From IMG/VR virus record IMGVR_UViG_3300028909_000018, positions 1-64,000 of that record: 64,000 nt of DNA; one strand, written 5' to 3'. The DNA is from a virus. The position numbers and the translations under genes are program-made. A model generated the notes under the pieces. That model was not told the DNA's origin and did no database searches. It worked only from the letters and a program-made list of their open reading frames with translations. Below, one piece after another: positions 42,166 to 48,724 of the stretch (position 1 is its first letter; each line of letters begins with the position of its first letter).

Positions 42166-42518
42166 TTTGGGGCCACCGTGTTATCATCAGCAATAATTGA
42201 ATCAAAAAGATTACGAAACTTTTCGAGACTCATGGTAGAATTTATTTCCGTTGTGCCGTAAGAGATGACACAAACCTTTTCGGTCTCGGTGGATGCGGAA
42301 AGGACCATCGTCTCCTTGGTTTTAAAGTTGAAGAAGATGCTGAATTTATCCTTGACCAGCTTATCCGCAATGACCAAGACAGGTTCGAAACCTTTCTTCT
42401 CGATGCCTTTAACGAAGTCTGCATTTCTGCTGCAATCAGGAACATCCTGAGTATAGGTTACAGCCATGGCAGAGGTAGAGAGAGCAAAAATAAATCCAAG
42501 TGCGGCTAGAAGTCTCAT
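42162..42518 (-). CDS. Secreted partner protein of HtrA operon
   Basis: 118 residues with signal peptide (MRLLAALGFIFALSTSAMAV, cleavage after AMA). The mature domain has two Cys (DCSRN and EKVCVIS) that may form a disulphide, and a mixed beta sheet. No family recognised. Translationally coupled upstream of the protease, so it may be its substrate adaptor, inhibitor or a joint envelope factor (inference). Confidence 0.7.
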   Translation of the reverse strand: MRLLAALGFIFALSTSAMAVTYTQDVPDCSRNADFVKGIEKKGFEPVLVIADKLVKDKFSIFFNFKTKETMVLSASTETEKVCVISYGTTEINSTMSLEKFRNLFDSIIADDNTVAPK

Positions 42519-42556
42519 TACATTTCCTTATGTGGGAGGGGGTTTTAACACTTCTA

Positions 42557-42585
42557 TTTATGGCAGACTTCTAAGGCTTTGTCAA
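42557..42585 (-). promoter_or_regulatory. Sigma70-type promoter with late-like -10
   Basis: Minus strand: TTGACA (42585-42580), 17-nt spacer, CATAAA (42562-42557) continuing to CATAAATA. It could be read both early and late. Drives the secreted-protein/HtrA operon. The -35 begins 1 nt after the CCA of tRNA-Cys. Confidence 0.6.
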
Positions 42586-42586
42586 A

Positions 42587-42661
42587 TGGAGGCGCTACTG
42601 AGGATCAAACTCAGGTCTCAAGATTTGCAGTCAAGCGCATGGGTCACTCTGCTACAGCGCC
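42587..42661 (-). tRNA. tRNA-Cys (GCA)
   Basis: 75 nt including encoded CCA. Acceptor GGCGCTG / TAGCGCC, T-arm CTGAG-TTTGATC-CTCAG, anticodon loop CTGCAAA, discriminator T as usual for Cys. The anticodon stem has two T-T mismatches (CTTGA / TCTTG), which may weaken it. Confidence 0.85.
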
Positions 42662-42741
42662 GAAAAAGTCTTGGTGGGGTAAACTGGTGTGCTTACCTCT
42701 TTCTTGACATCCAAGTATGCCGACCCCTCTTACCAATGCCA

Positions 42742-42958
42742 TTCATTACGCCTAGTAGAGCAGTAATGAACTGGGGTAGATATCCATGATCCACAAAGCC
42801 TCTACTAAGGTGACGGATCAGAAGGAACATCTAGCTACTATCTTGCATGATGGCTGAGAGGGCTCACCTGTCATTTAATCCTCTTGCACAGAGGAACCAC
42901 CCAAGTATTTATCCTCTGCCGGGAAGATTCCCCTAGATGCCTTATCAGGGCATGACAG
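42742..42958 (-). ncRNA. Candidate structured RNA between tRNA-Gly and tRNA-Cys
   Basis: No convincing gene lies in 42662-42963. Complementary segments: TTCATTAC (42742-42749) with GTAATGAA (42763-42770); in its loop TAGTAGAG (42753-42760) matches CTCTACTA (42800-42807), an 8+8 bp pseudoknot. CTGTCAT (42868-42874) with ATGACAG (42952-42958) encloses hairpins CCTCT/AGAGG (42880-42894), GGGA/TCCC (42921-42932) and ATGCC/GGCAT (42937-42953, 7-nt loop). Strand chosen from the flanking tRNAs; both strands could fold. Confidence 0.55.
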
Positions 42959-42963
42959 AAGTT

Positions 42964-43037
42964 TGGAGCGGGATAAGAGATTCAAACTCTTTTCATTAGC
43001 TTGGAAGGCTAAGGCACAATCCATATACCAATCCCGC
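42964..43037 (-). tRNA. tRNA-Gly (TCC)
   Basis: 74 nt with encoded CCA. Acceptor GCGGGAT / ATCCCGC, anticodon arm TTAGC-CTTCCAA-GCTAA, T-arm AAGAG-TTTGAAT-CTCTT. Well-formed cloverleaf. Confidence 0.9.
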
Positions 43038-43053
43038 GATTAGTGTATTCTAT

Positions 43054-43372
43054 TTATACTAAATCTATCTCGTCTATCTCGTAAAAGTCTTCAGAAGGTG
43101 TAAGAAGACGGTTTTCATCTATAATTTTTGAATATCTACAATCAAACATATCATAATTTATGCGCTTTCCGTACTTGTCATATACAAATTTATTCTGAAT
43201 TTCCATCATTTCTGACATAAGTTCATTGTGTTTCAGAACATCCTTTGCTTGTTTTTCTTTCAACTCCACAACAAATGCATTGGCGTCGGCCTCATTATGG
43301 AAGGCCTTTTAAATCCACACGTTTAAATTCCTCGTAAATCAACTCTTGTCGGTAAACAACATAAATCTTCAT
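43054..43372 (-). pseudogene. Frameshifted small gene
   Basis: ATG 43372 (AGGA upstream) encodes MKIYVVYRQELIYEEFKRVD and then soon stops. One base later in phase the frame continues AFHNEADANAFVVELKEKQ, a natural continuation, to DEIDLV at 43054. The break is at TTTAAAAGGCC (43303-43313). A +1 change is required, so the TTTAAAA slippery look-alike (which favours -1) does not explain it. Likely an indel in the A-run, real or technical. Neighbouring DNA holds tRNAs. Confidence 0.6.
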
Positions 43373-43376
43373 ATCA

Positions 43377-43481
43377 CTAATCCTTCATTTTCTTACGGTC
43401 ATAGACTTTCTTGGACTTCACCACCCGCATCTTGTACTTAGGAGTTCGAAGGTCTTTGGCAATCATGTTTCGCGTTTTCAT
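43377..43481 (-). CDS. Small basic phage protein, 34 residues
   Basis: MKTRNMIAKDLRTPKYKMRV then KSKKVYDRKKMKD. The RNxxAKxLRTPxxxxRVV pattern is a common tiny protein of many tailed phages (from memory, moderate certainty). AAAGGATATTTGTC leader is almost the same as that of the gene at 48557-48703. Function unknown; basic enough to bind nucleic acid. Confidence 0.65.
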   Translation of the reverse strand: MKTRNMIAKDLRTPKYKMRVVKSKKVYDRKKMKD

Positions 43482-43500
43482 GACAAATATCCTTTAAAAA

Positions 43501-43578
43501 TGGCGGGGAATGACGGAATTGAACCGACATTGCACTGGTTGAAGGCCAGTTTTCCTAGTCCTGTTAGAAGAATTCCCC
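43501..43578 (-). tRNA. tRNA-Glu (TTC)
   Basis: 78 nt with encoded CCA. Acceptor GGGGAAT / ATTCCCC, anticodon arm ACTGG-CCTTCAA-CCAGT, T-arm GTCGG-TTCAATT-CCGTC with one T-T mismatch. Confidence 0.9.
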
Positions 43579-43626
43579 AATTCTTTATTTATATGCAATA
43601 TACGAATTTGCATACAATGTCAACCC

Positions 43627-43881
43627 TTATAGGAAATAATTTGTATCCTTTACCTTATCCCATGGAGCCGTGTACAACTTGAAAGGACATCCACAGCCTC
43701 GAAATGTCTCCTGCCAGACTCGAATCGTCTCTTCCTCCAACGGACCCAGCACAATCTCGGCCTGATTAGGCGGCGAAATCTTTTCGATGAAGTTAACATG
43801 CACGTTTCGAAACATGAATTTGGCGAAGACTTGTGGATAGTTAACGTCTACATCGAAGACGAATCGGGCAACGTAGTGCAT
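43627..43881 (-). CDS. Hypothetical protein
   Basis: 84 residues from ATG 43881 (AAAGGAAAAAA); a longer start at ATG 43908 has no good ribosome site. Begins MHYVARFVFDVDVNYPQVF; two Cys at the end (GCGCPF). A perfect T4-type late motif TATAAATA lies at 43913-43920. Unassigned. Confidence 0.55.
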   Translation of the reverse strand: MHYVARFVFDVDVNYPQVFAKFMFRNVHVNFIEKISPPNQAEIVLGPLEEETIRVWQETFRGCGCPFKLYTAPWDKVKDTNYFL

Positions 43882-43912
43882 TTTTTTCCTTTTGAAGAAG
43901 TTAAACATTTGT

Positions 43913-43920
43913 TATTTATA
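43913..43920 (-). promoter_or_regulatory. Late promoter TATAAATA
   Basis: Perfect match to the T4 late consensus on the minus strand, 31 nt upstream of ATG 43881, overlapping the stop region of the DUF3307 gene. Confidence 0.6.
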
Positions 43921-44281
43921 GAATAAAATACGCGGTGACGAACAGGGTAAGAAAATGAATCGTCTGATCCAGACCCACGACGACGAAGAAATTATGCCTG
44001 TCACCTTTCTTATAGAAATATGACGATGCCCTAGACGTGATGAAGTCAACACCAAAATGGATGACGCCATTTATTAAGGCAAATAGGAGAATATCGTTTG
44101 TGTCTATACCAAAACGAAAAATAAAAATACCCAAAAATAATATCAGGGTATACACACCGACATGTGCTGCCAGCGCCTCGTTGTTAACACTTTTATTCTG
44201 TGCCATCCAATCATTTTGGAGAAAGAAGTCTCCATACCAATGTATAAGAAGCAACACGAGAATGAGAGGTAGACTAATCAT
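43916..44281 (-). CDS. DUF3307 family membrane protein
   Basis: 121 residues, mostly hydrophobic, with about four transmembrane segments. DUF3307 marks: LLIHWYGDFFLQNDWMAQNKS at ~11-31, HFGVDFITSRAS and VVGLDQTIHF near the end. Found in many phages and bacteria; role unknown, inner-membrane located. Confidence 0.85.
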   Translation of the reverse strand: MISLPLILVLLLIHWYGDFFLQNDWMAQNKSVNNEALAAHVGVYTLILFLGIFIFRFGIDTNDILLFALINGVIHFGVDFITSRASSYFYKKGDRHNFFVVVGLDQTIHFLTLFVTAYFIL

Positions 44282-44299
44282 TTCAAATCCTTTTTAAGT

Positions 44300-44375
44300 T
44301 GGTAGTCCGTGTCAGGTTCGAACTGACAACCTTGGAATTAAAAGTTCCTTGCTCCACCCATTGAGCTAACGGACT
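44300..44375 (-). tRNA. tRNA-Lys (TTT)
   Basis: 76 nt with encoded CCA. Acceptor AGTCCGT / ACGGACT, anticodon arm GGAA-CTTTTAA-TTCC, T-arm GTCAG-TTCGAAC-CTGAC. Separated from the second tRNA-Lys by 4 nt. Confidence 0.92.
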
Positions 44376-44379
44376 GGAA

Positions 44380-44456
44380 TGGTAGACTTGGAGTGATTCG
44401 GACACTCGACCTTTCGCTTAAGAGGCGTCTGCTCTAACCAACTGAGCTACAAGTCC
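44380..44456 (-). tRNA. tRNA-Lys (CTT)
   Basis: 77 nt with encoded CCA. Acceptor GGACTTG / CAAGTCT, D-arm GTAGCTCAGTTGGTTAGAGC, anticodon loop CTCTTAA, T-arm GAGTG-TCCGAAT-CACTC. The outer two pairs of the anticodon stem (GA with AA) are mismatched, and the T-loop has C at the usual second T. Confidence 0.85.
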
Positions 44457-44462
44457 AAAAAG

Positions 44463-44675
44463 TTATTTATCTTTCCTGTTTCTGATGTAATCCTCGACGT
44501 TCAAAAGATTCCTGAGCATTTCTCTACGCGCCATCGCATATTCAGGTCCAAGAACCAGAAGATCATTAGTCAAACGATTAAACAGAACACGAAGTTTTTC
44601 CAGTTCTTCATCAGTGACATGATCACCGTAGTAAAACTTTTTATAAATTCCGGCCAACTCTGTATCAAATCTCAT
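44463..44675 (-). CDS. Small helical protein
   Basis: 70 residues after AGAGAGGATATAAT. Predicted all-helical and charged (DEELEKLRVLFNRLTNDLLV, ending RNRKDK). Lies between the structured region 44701-44990 and the tRNA-Lys pair. Unassigned. Confidence 0.55.
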   Translation of the reverse strand: MRFDTELAGIYKKFYYGDHVTDEELEKLRVLFNRLTNDLLVLGPEYAMARREMLRNLLNVEDYIRNRKDK

Positions 44676-44700
44676 ATTATATCCTCTCTAAAAAGTATGT

Positions 44701-44990
44701 GGGAGACTCGCGGTATCACGCGAATAATATACCCCTCTGTGCCTGTCGGTCAGTAGATAAATGCATGTCATCACACACATTCAGGGCTCCTATCTCATCT
44801 CCAAATAAGTTCTGGAGCTATGCCTAGCTTCAACGAGACCGATTTTACTCGTCCCTCCACTCCTAACATTAATTTAAGTCCCGCCCTCCAGATAGCGGTT
44901 CCGAGGTAGTTCCCGATCTCGTCCTAGAACACGTCTACCTGTGTTCAGGACCAGCCAGATAGCGACTCTGGCAATTCCGTAATCTTACTC
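44701..44990 (-). ncRNA. Candidate structured RNA upstream of tRNA-Lys genes
   Basis: This 320-bp gap has no convincing gene. Stems seen: GTCCT-A-GAACAC with GTGTTC-AGGAC (44921-44951, 11 bp with one bulged A); GCCAGA with TCTGGC (44954-44972); ACGAG with CTCGT (44833-44852); AGCTA with TAGCT (44816-44829). The 10-mer CCAGATAGCG occurs twice (44888-44897 and 44955-44964). Strand inferred from flanking genes; no match to a known RNA class recognised. Confidence 0.5.
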
Positions 44991-44996
44991 TCCCTC

Positions 44997-45428
44997 TTAG
45001 AGATTGTCAATGGCCTCTTTTAGAGATTCTAGAGTATCGACACCTTTTTGAGAATAACCAACCTTCCATTCTTTTCCGTCCCAAACGTAGGCATATTCCG
45101 TCCAACAGTCGGGCATAGGCCATATATATTCCAGAGTCTCGGCTTCAAAAGCCTTGACATCTTCCCAAGGTTCATTACCACGATCCCTAAAGTAGGCGAC
45201 ACAATAGCCGTCAACCTTATTCTCCCAGCTATGCCCCTTGGGTTTGGTGCATTTCGGACCAAGAATCGACAAATTCCCCAGCCCGATCAGCTTCTCGGCC
45301 TTCTTGGTGGAATTATAATTCTCGAATAATATCTTACCATTATGTCTCACATAACCATCCCAATGGCAGTAAATACGACGCCAGACGCCATCCTTACACA
45401 AAACAATAATATCACTTCTGGTTCCCAT
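44997..45428 (-). CDS. Conserved phage protein (IYCHWDGY type)
   Basis: 143 residues. The start MGTRSDIIVLCKDG, then IYCHWDGYVRHNGKIL and LIGLGNLSILGPK, is a motif set seen in hypothetical proteins of many phages. Conserved Cys/His/Trp suggests a small metal-binding or enzymatic fold, function unknown. A TTGACA with a poor -10 lies ~40 nt upstream of the start. Confidence 0.75.
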   Translation of the reverse strand: MGTRSDIIVLCKDGVWRRIYCHWDGYVRHNGKILFENYNSTKKAEKLIGLGNLSILGPKCTKPKGHSWENKVDGYCVAYFRDRGNEPWEDVKAFEAETLEYIWPMPDCWTEYAYVWDGKEWKVGYSQKGVDTLESLKEAIDNL

Positions 45429-45472
45429 GATACATACTCCTATGATTTGAACAATATCACTTTAAATCATTT

Positions 45473-45748
45473 TTAAACGTTGTCAACCACTTTTTTCTCT
45501 TTCATCGGAGAAACAGAAGGAACCTTCGCCTTCTCTTGAAACTTTCCGCCCCACACCGCGTCGTAGACACCCAAGTTATAGGCCGACGCCAGAATTTGCA
45601 TCACTTCTCTATAAGAAACAAATTCGTCTGGCGTATTAAACACCGACTGACATTGTTTATGCATCCATGCCAGCGTCGCCGGATCAGTGATACGCAGTTC
45701 TACCGGAAGCGGAAAGAAAGGTATGTAATCAAGAAAATGTTGTGACAT
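45473..45748 (-). CDS. Hypothetical protein
   Basis: 91 residues from ATG 45748 (GAGGG 6 nt upstream). Starts MSQHFLDYIPFFPLPVEL, with a helical middle (HKQCQSVFNTPDEFVSYREV) and basic C-terminus. Operon with the two genes upstream. Unassigned. Confidence 0.55.
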   Translation of the reverse strand: MSQHFLDYIPFFPLPVELRITDPATLAWMHKQCQSVFNTPDEFVSYREVMQILASAYNLGVYDAVWGGKFQEKAKVPSVSPMKEKKVVDNV

Positions 45749-45755
45749 GGCACCC

Positions 45756-45938
45756 TCACTTGAACCCCATAAAAAAATCATTGATGGAAAGCGTATCAAT
45801 CCCACCAAAATATTGGATGATTCCTGCGAAAATTATCATAATAGTAATGATAAGCATGAGGGCGAGGCAATGTTCAACGAATCGCCGGATTATCTGTTCT
45901 CGACGCCACACCTTGGCGAAATCTTCCATGTGGCTCAT
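45756..45938 (-). CDS. Single-pass membrane protein
   Basis: 60 residues from ATG 45938 (GGAGG 9 nt upstream). Basic N-terminal helix (VWRREQIIRRFVEH) followed by a hydrophobic segment ALMLIITIMIIFAGII; short tail. Inner-membrane protein of unknown role. Confidence 0.6.
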   Translation of the reverse strand: MSHMEDFAKVWRREQIIRRFVEHCLALMLIITIMIIFAGIIQYFGGIDTLSINDFFMGFK

Positions 45939-45939
45939 T

Positions 45940-46131
45940 TCAATATTCCTCCAGAATTTCGCCAGTATCTTTGTTCTTGATGAAAGCATACTGATAAGAA
46001 TGTTGACGATACTCCCTCACCGTCTCAATAGCCTCCGAAAGGGTGAAACAATCCTCCAGATGCTCGGGCTCGGCACCATATCCGTAGACATCATTCCAGC
46101 CGCCCCAAATTTCATAATGTGGATAATTCAT
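45940..46131 (-). CDS. Hypothetical protein
   Basis: 63 residues from ATG 46131 (GGAGG 9 nt upstream). MNYPHYEIWGGWNDVYGYG then CFTLSEAIETVREYR and a FIKNKDTGEILEEY tail, the short strand-helix-strand layout of other small accessory proteins here. First gene from promoter 46160-46187. Confidence 0.6.
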   Translation of the reverse strand: MNYPHYEIWGGWNDVYGYGAEPEHLEDCFTLSEAIETVREYRQHSYQYAFIKNKDTGEILEEY

Positions 46132-46159
46132 GATAAAAAACCTCCGCGTTGATATGATC

Positions 46160-46187
46160 AATATAAATGGTTTTGATTCTATGTCAA
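46160..46187 (-). promoter_or_regulatory. Sigma70-type promoter
   Basis: Minus strand: TTGACA (46187-46182), 16-nt spacer, TATATT (46165-46160). Divergent from the rightward late motif at 46190. Confidence 0.65.
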
Positions 46188-46189
46188 GC

Positions 46190-46197
46190 GATAAATA
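46190..46197 (+). promoter_or_regulatory. Late-promoter-like motif GATAAATA
   Basis: Plus-strand GATAAATA 18 nt upstream of the gp5-like gene, separated by 2 nt from the leftward TTGACA. Mirror image of the arrangement at 34980-34995. Confidence 0.55.
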
Positions 46198-46215
46198 TCA
46201 AAAAAGAAGGATTTT

Positions 46216-47571
46216 ATGACAGAACGAGCATTTGGTTTTGATAACAGGCATTGGTGGGGCGTCGTCGTCAACGTCATGGACCCTGACAAGGAGGGTCGTG
46301 TCCAAGTTAGAATCCATGGCCTGCATGACGATGCGACTAATATTCCTGATTCTGCTCTACCATGGGTCAAACCTCTACAAAATATAACTTCGGCAGCACA
46401 TAATAAAATTGGCAAGATTCCTGTCGGCCTGATCGTCGGATCGACGGTATTTGGGGTCTTCCTCGACGGGGATCAACAACAGCCGATAATGATGGGAACC
46501 ATCGCCAAGGCTGGTGACGCAAGTAGTACAGAAACAACAGGAGGATCGGAATCTCTAAAACAAGGAACCAATTCTACGCCTCCCGGTGGGAGAATATTTG
46601 ATAATGGTTTCTCGACCAGAAGCACTCAGAATATTAAGACAGATGACCAGACCAAGATCACATATCCAAATTACACACCAACCGAGCAAAATGATTCCGA
46701 TGGCAAGGATATCACCGAGGATGCCCGTAAGAAGACAAAGTTCTATAGTATTCCCACCGTAGCATCATTAACTTCTATCGGTGGATCGATTCTTCAGCAG
46801 CTTCAGACTGTTGATCCACAGAATCTCAATGCAGTTCTTCCCAATGCGATTTCATCATTTATTAAGATGAAAGATATTTCCGACCTCGGATCGACCTCGG
46901 GACTTCAAGGCGCGATGGGGAACATGTTGGGATCGGCGTTATCATCGATTTCTGGCCAGCTAGGAGCCTCCACAGTCATCAACGCACTATCGGCAGGACT
47001 GTCGGGTGCCACCCTATCCAGCACGGCCCAGAGCGTCTTATCGACGGCCCTGATGAACATGGGTCAGACGCCCGTTCTTTCCGACACCATGAATAGCGTG
47101 ACGAATCAGTCTCTCCAGTCTTTAATTAATATGATTTTACCGCTGCTACAGAACGGTTCCGTCTCGGCCTCTGCCCTCGAATCCATCATCGCGCTGTTTT
47201 TAGAACAACTTCAAAATAATGGAATGCAGAGCATTCTCGGTGCTGGGATCACGCCTGCCAGCATCCTATCAAACCTATCGAGTGTTCTACCGACCATCGC
47301 CGGGGCAATTAACACCACGCTCGATACCCACCTTCCAAAATCTGTTTTAGATAATTCTATATTGACTCAGGCGCTTCAGAAGTTTTCAACGAATCAGGCC
47401 TTTCTGAAGGCTCCTACGAACGGCAGGAAGGCACTTGCCATCAAGGCGGCGGAAGGGTCGGCCAATCAGCCCCAGAGCGTCATGGACACCATCTCTTCCC
47501 TTCCCGGAGTTGCACAAGGAGTGACCACCAATACAATCCAAGGTCTAGGAAATCTATTCGCAGGAAGTTAA
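46216..47571 (+). CDS. 5: gp5-like baseplate hub/spike protein without lysozyme domain
   Basis: 451 residues. Residues 1-~100 form the gp5/VgrG OB-fold (GRVQVRIHGLHDD, GSTVFGVFLDGDQQQPIMMG). T4 gp5 follows this with a lysozyme domain; none is seen here. Instead ~185-440 is low-complexity, Ser/Leu-rich helical sequence (e.g. SSISGQLGASTVINALSAG). Interacts with gp27 as the central hub. The needle may be supplied by the spike-like gene at 33742 (inference). Confidence 0.85.
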   Translation: MTERAFGFDNRHWWGVVVNVMDPDKEGRVQVRIHGLHDDATNIPDSALPWVKPLQNITSAAHNKIGKIPVGLIVGSTVFGVFLDGDQQQPIMMGTIAKAGDASSTETTGGSESLKQGTNSTPPGGRIFDNGFSTRSTQNIKTDDQTKITYPNYTPTEQNDSDGKDITEDARKKTKFYSIPTVASLTSIGGSILQQLQTVDPQNLNAVLPNAISSFIKMKDISDLGSTSGLQGAMGNMLGSALSSISGQLGASTVINALSAGLSGATLSSTAQSVLSTALMNMGQTPVLSDTMNSVTNQSLQSLINMILPLLQNGSVSASALESIIALFLEQLQNNGMQSILGAGITPASILSNLSSVLPTIAGAINTTLDTHLPKSVLDNSILTQALQKFSTNQAFLKAPTNGRKALAIKAAEGSANQPQSVMDTISSLPGVAQGVTTNTIQGLGNLFAGS

Positions 47572-47756
47572 TAAATTATTCCTTTTACTTCCTTAATTTT
47601 CTTAAGCTTGGCACCAATAAGATCAAACGACTCATTATCGATCAGCCAATCGTTCTTGCGAGTCTTATTAATTTGATCACGCCTTGCGAGACTCAACATC
47701 ATATAGGCATATTCAAGCAATTTTTCTGTTGAATAGTTGTCAGGATCGTAGGTCAT
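47568..47756 (-). CDS. Small hypothetical protein
   Basis: 62 residues, helical and basic (YSTEKLLEYAYMMLSLARRD). Ends 4 nt inside the convergent gp5 gene. Last gene of the 48482-47568 operon. Unassigned. Confidence 0.5.
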   Translation of the reverse strand: MTYDPDNYSTEKLLEYAYMMLSLARRDQINKTRKNDWLIDNESFDLIGAKLKKIKEVKGIIY

Positions 47757-47758
47757 TT

Positions 47759-47926
47759 TTATTCTCCCCGAATGAATGTCAAAAGACGATTTAGAAAATT
47801 GATTTCATTATCAATTTCCCAATAACTGTCTCCCTTATCAGAGAGACAGGATTGTTCGATAATTCTCATAGCGAGGCGGGTTTTAATCATACCCGCCGTG
47901 TTTATGAGTTTTTCTTTATTATCCAT
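47759..47926 (-). CDS. Small hypothetical protein
   Basis: 55 residues from ATG 47926 (AAAGGTGG). Helical: MDNKEKLINTAGMIKTRLAM, ending NRLLTFIRGE. Similar size and character to the gene following it; unassigned. Confidence 0.5.
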   Translation of the reverse strand: MDNKEKLINTAGMIKTRLAMRIIEQSCLSDKGDSYWEIDNEINFLNRLLTFIRGE

Positions 47927-47927
47927 A

Positions 47928-48482
47928 TTATACCACCTTTTCAAACTTGGGACGGGAGACAATGGTCTGATTCACGCCTTCACGAACCGAATGATCCTTG
48001 ACCGTCGCCTTGCCCTTTACGGCATCACCACGAGCGGCTTCCAGATACTTCGAACCCTTGTAAACGACGACGTTACCGGCCTCGTCCTTAAGGATATGAA
48101 TATGGAGCATACCGAAGTCAGTCTCGTAAGAGAAGTGGTTTTGCATGGTGAGGGTGAAATCCTGACGCTTACCAACCTCACCAACGAAGACCGAAGCGGC
48201 GTCAGCAGCCTTCCAAGCCGCCTTACGCTCGTCTTCCTTGGCGAAAATCTTACGAACGGCAGCTTCCTGACCAGCGGTGAGGGAGCCCCAATCGGCATAA
48301 TTCGTCAGCATGGTGCTGATGAAGCTGTTAGAAGACTTGTACATCTTCTCGACCAGAACGGCGCGGGTGGCGTCTTCGGCCATCCAACGTGCAGCTTTGC
48401 TCTTTTTCGCATTGGCCATCTTGTAGCCCTCAATCGCGGGAAAGTAACGGTCGGCGTGGTCATGTTGTTCGTCGTAGGCCAT
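47928..48482 (-). CDS. Hypothetical protein with OB-like C-terminal domain
   Basis: 184 residues. The N-terminal half is basic and helical (MANAKKSKAARWMAEDATRA). The C-terminal ~85 residues (FVGEVGKRQDFTLTMQNHFS, LKDEAGNVVVYKGSKYLE, KGKATVKDHSVREGVNQT) resemble an OB-like beta-barrel common at the end of phage proteins, possibly nucleic-acid binding (inference). Own promoter 48511-48539. Confidence 0.6.
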   Translation of the reverse strand: MAYDEQHDHADRYFPAIEGYKMANAKKSKAARWMAEDATRAVLVEKMYKSSNSFISTMLTNYADWGSLTAGQEAAVRKIFAKEDERKAAWKAADAASVFVGEVGKRQDFTLTMQNHFSYETDFGMLHIHILKDEAGNVVVYKGSKYLEAARGDAVKGKATVKDHSVREGVNQTIVSRPKFEKVV

Positions 48483-48510
48483 GATGTTTCTCCGTTGTTC
48501 CGATGATATG

Positions 48511-48539
48511 AATATAAATCATTCATATCGGGATGTCAA
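48511..48539 (-). promoter_or_regulatory. Sigma70-type promoter
   Basis: Minus strand: TTGACA (48539-48534), 17-nt spacer, TATATT (48516-48511). Closely resembles the promoter at 9307-9335. Confidence 0.8.
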
Positions 48540-48556
48540 CGGATATTTTTAAAAAA

Positions 48557-48703
48557 TTAGAGAAATTTCTGATTAAACGCCTTTGGATCAATCCAAGCAC
48601 AAAAAATTAGGAATGCAACCATAGGGTTACGTGTCATCCAGATCACGAGGGCAGCACCGGCGATGATGGCCAGATCGATGAGGAATGTTTTCACATGTTT
48701 CAT
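48557..48703 (-). CDS. Small membrane protein, 48 residues
   Basis: MKHVKTFLIDLAIIAGAALV then a second hydrophobic stretch (MVAFLIFCAWI), ending NQKFL: two transmembrane segments. Leader AAAGGATTTTTGTC is almost the same as that of the 34-residue gene at 43377-43481. Role unknown; holin-like size but no evidence beyond that. Confidence 0.55.
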   Translation of the reverse strand: MKHVKTFLIDLAIIAGAALVIWMTRNPMVAFLIFCAWIDPKAFNQKFL

Positions 48704-48724
48704 GACAAAAATCCTTTAAAAGAA

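Noticed and set aside
43303-43313. TTTAAAA as a -1 programmed frameshift site
   Set aside because: The second half of the gene is in the +1 frame, not the -1 frame, so a canonical slippery event would not join them.
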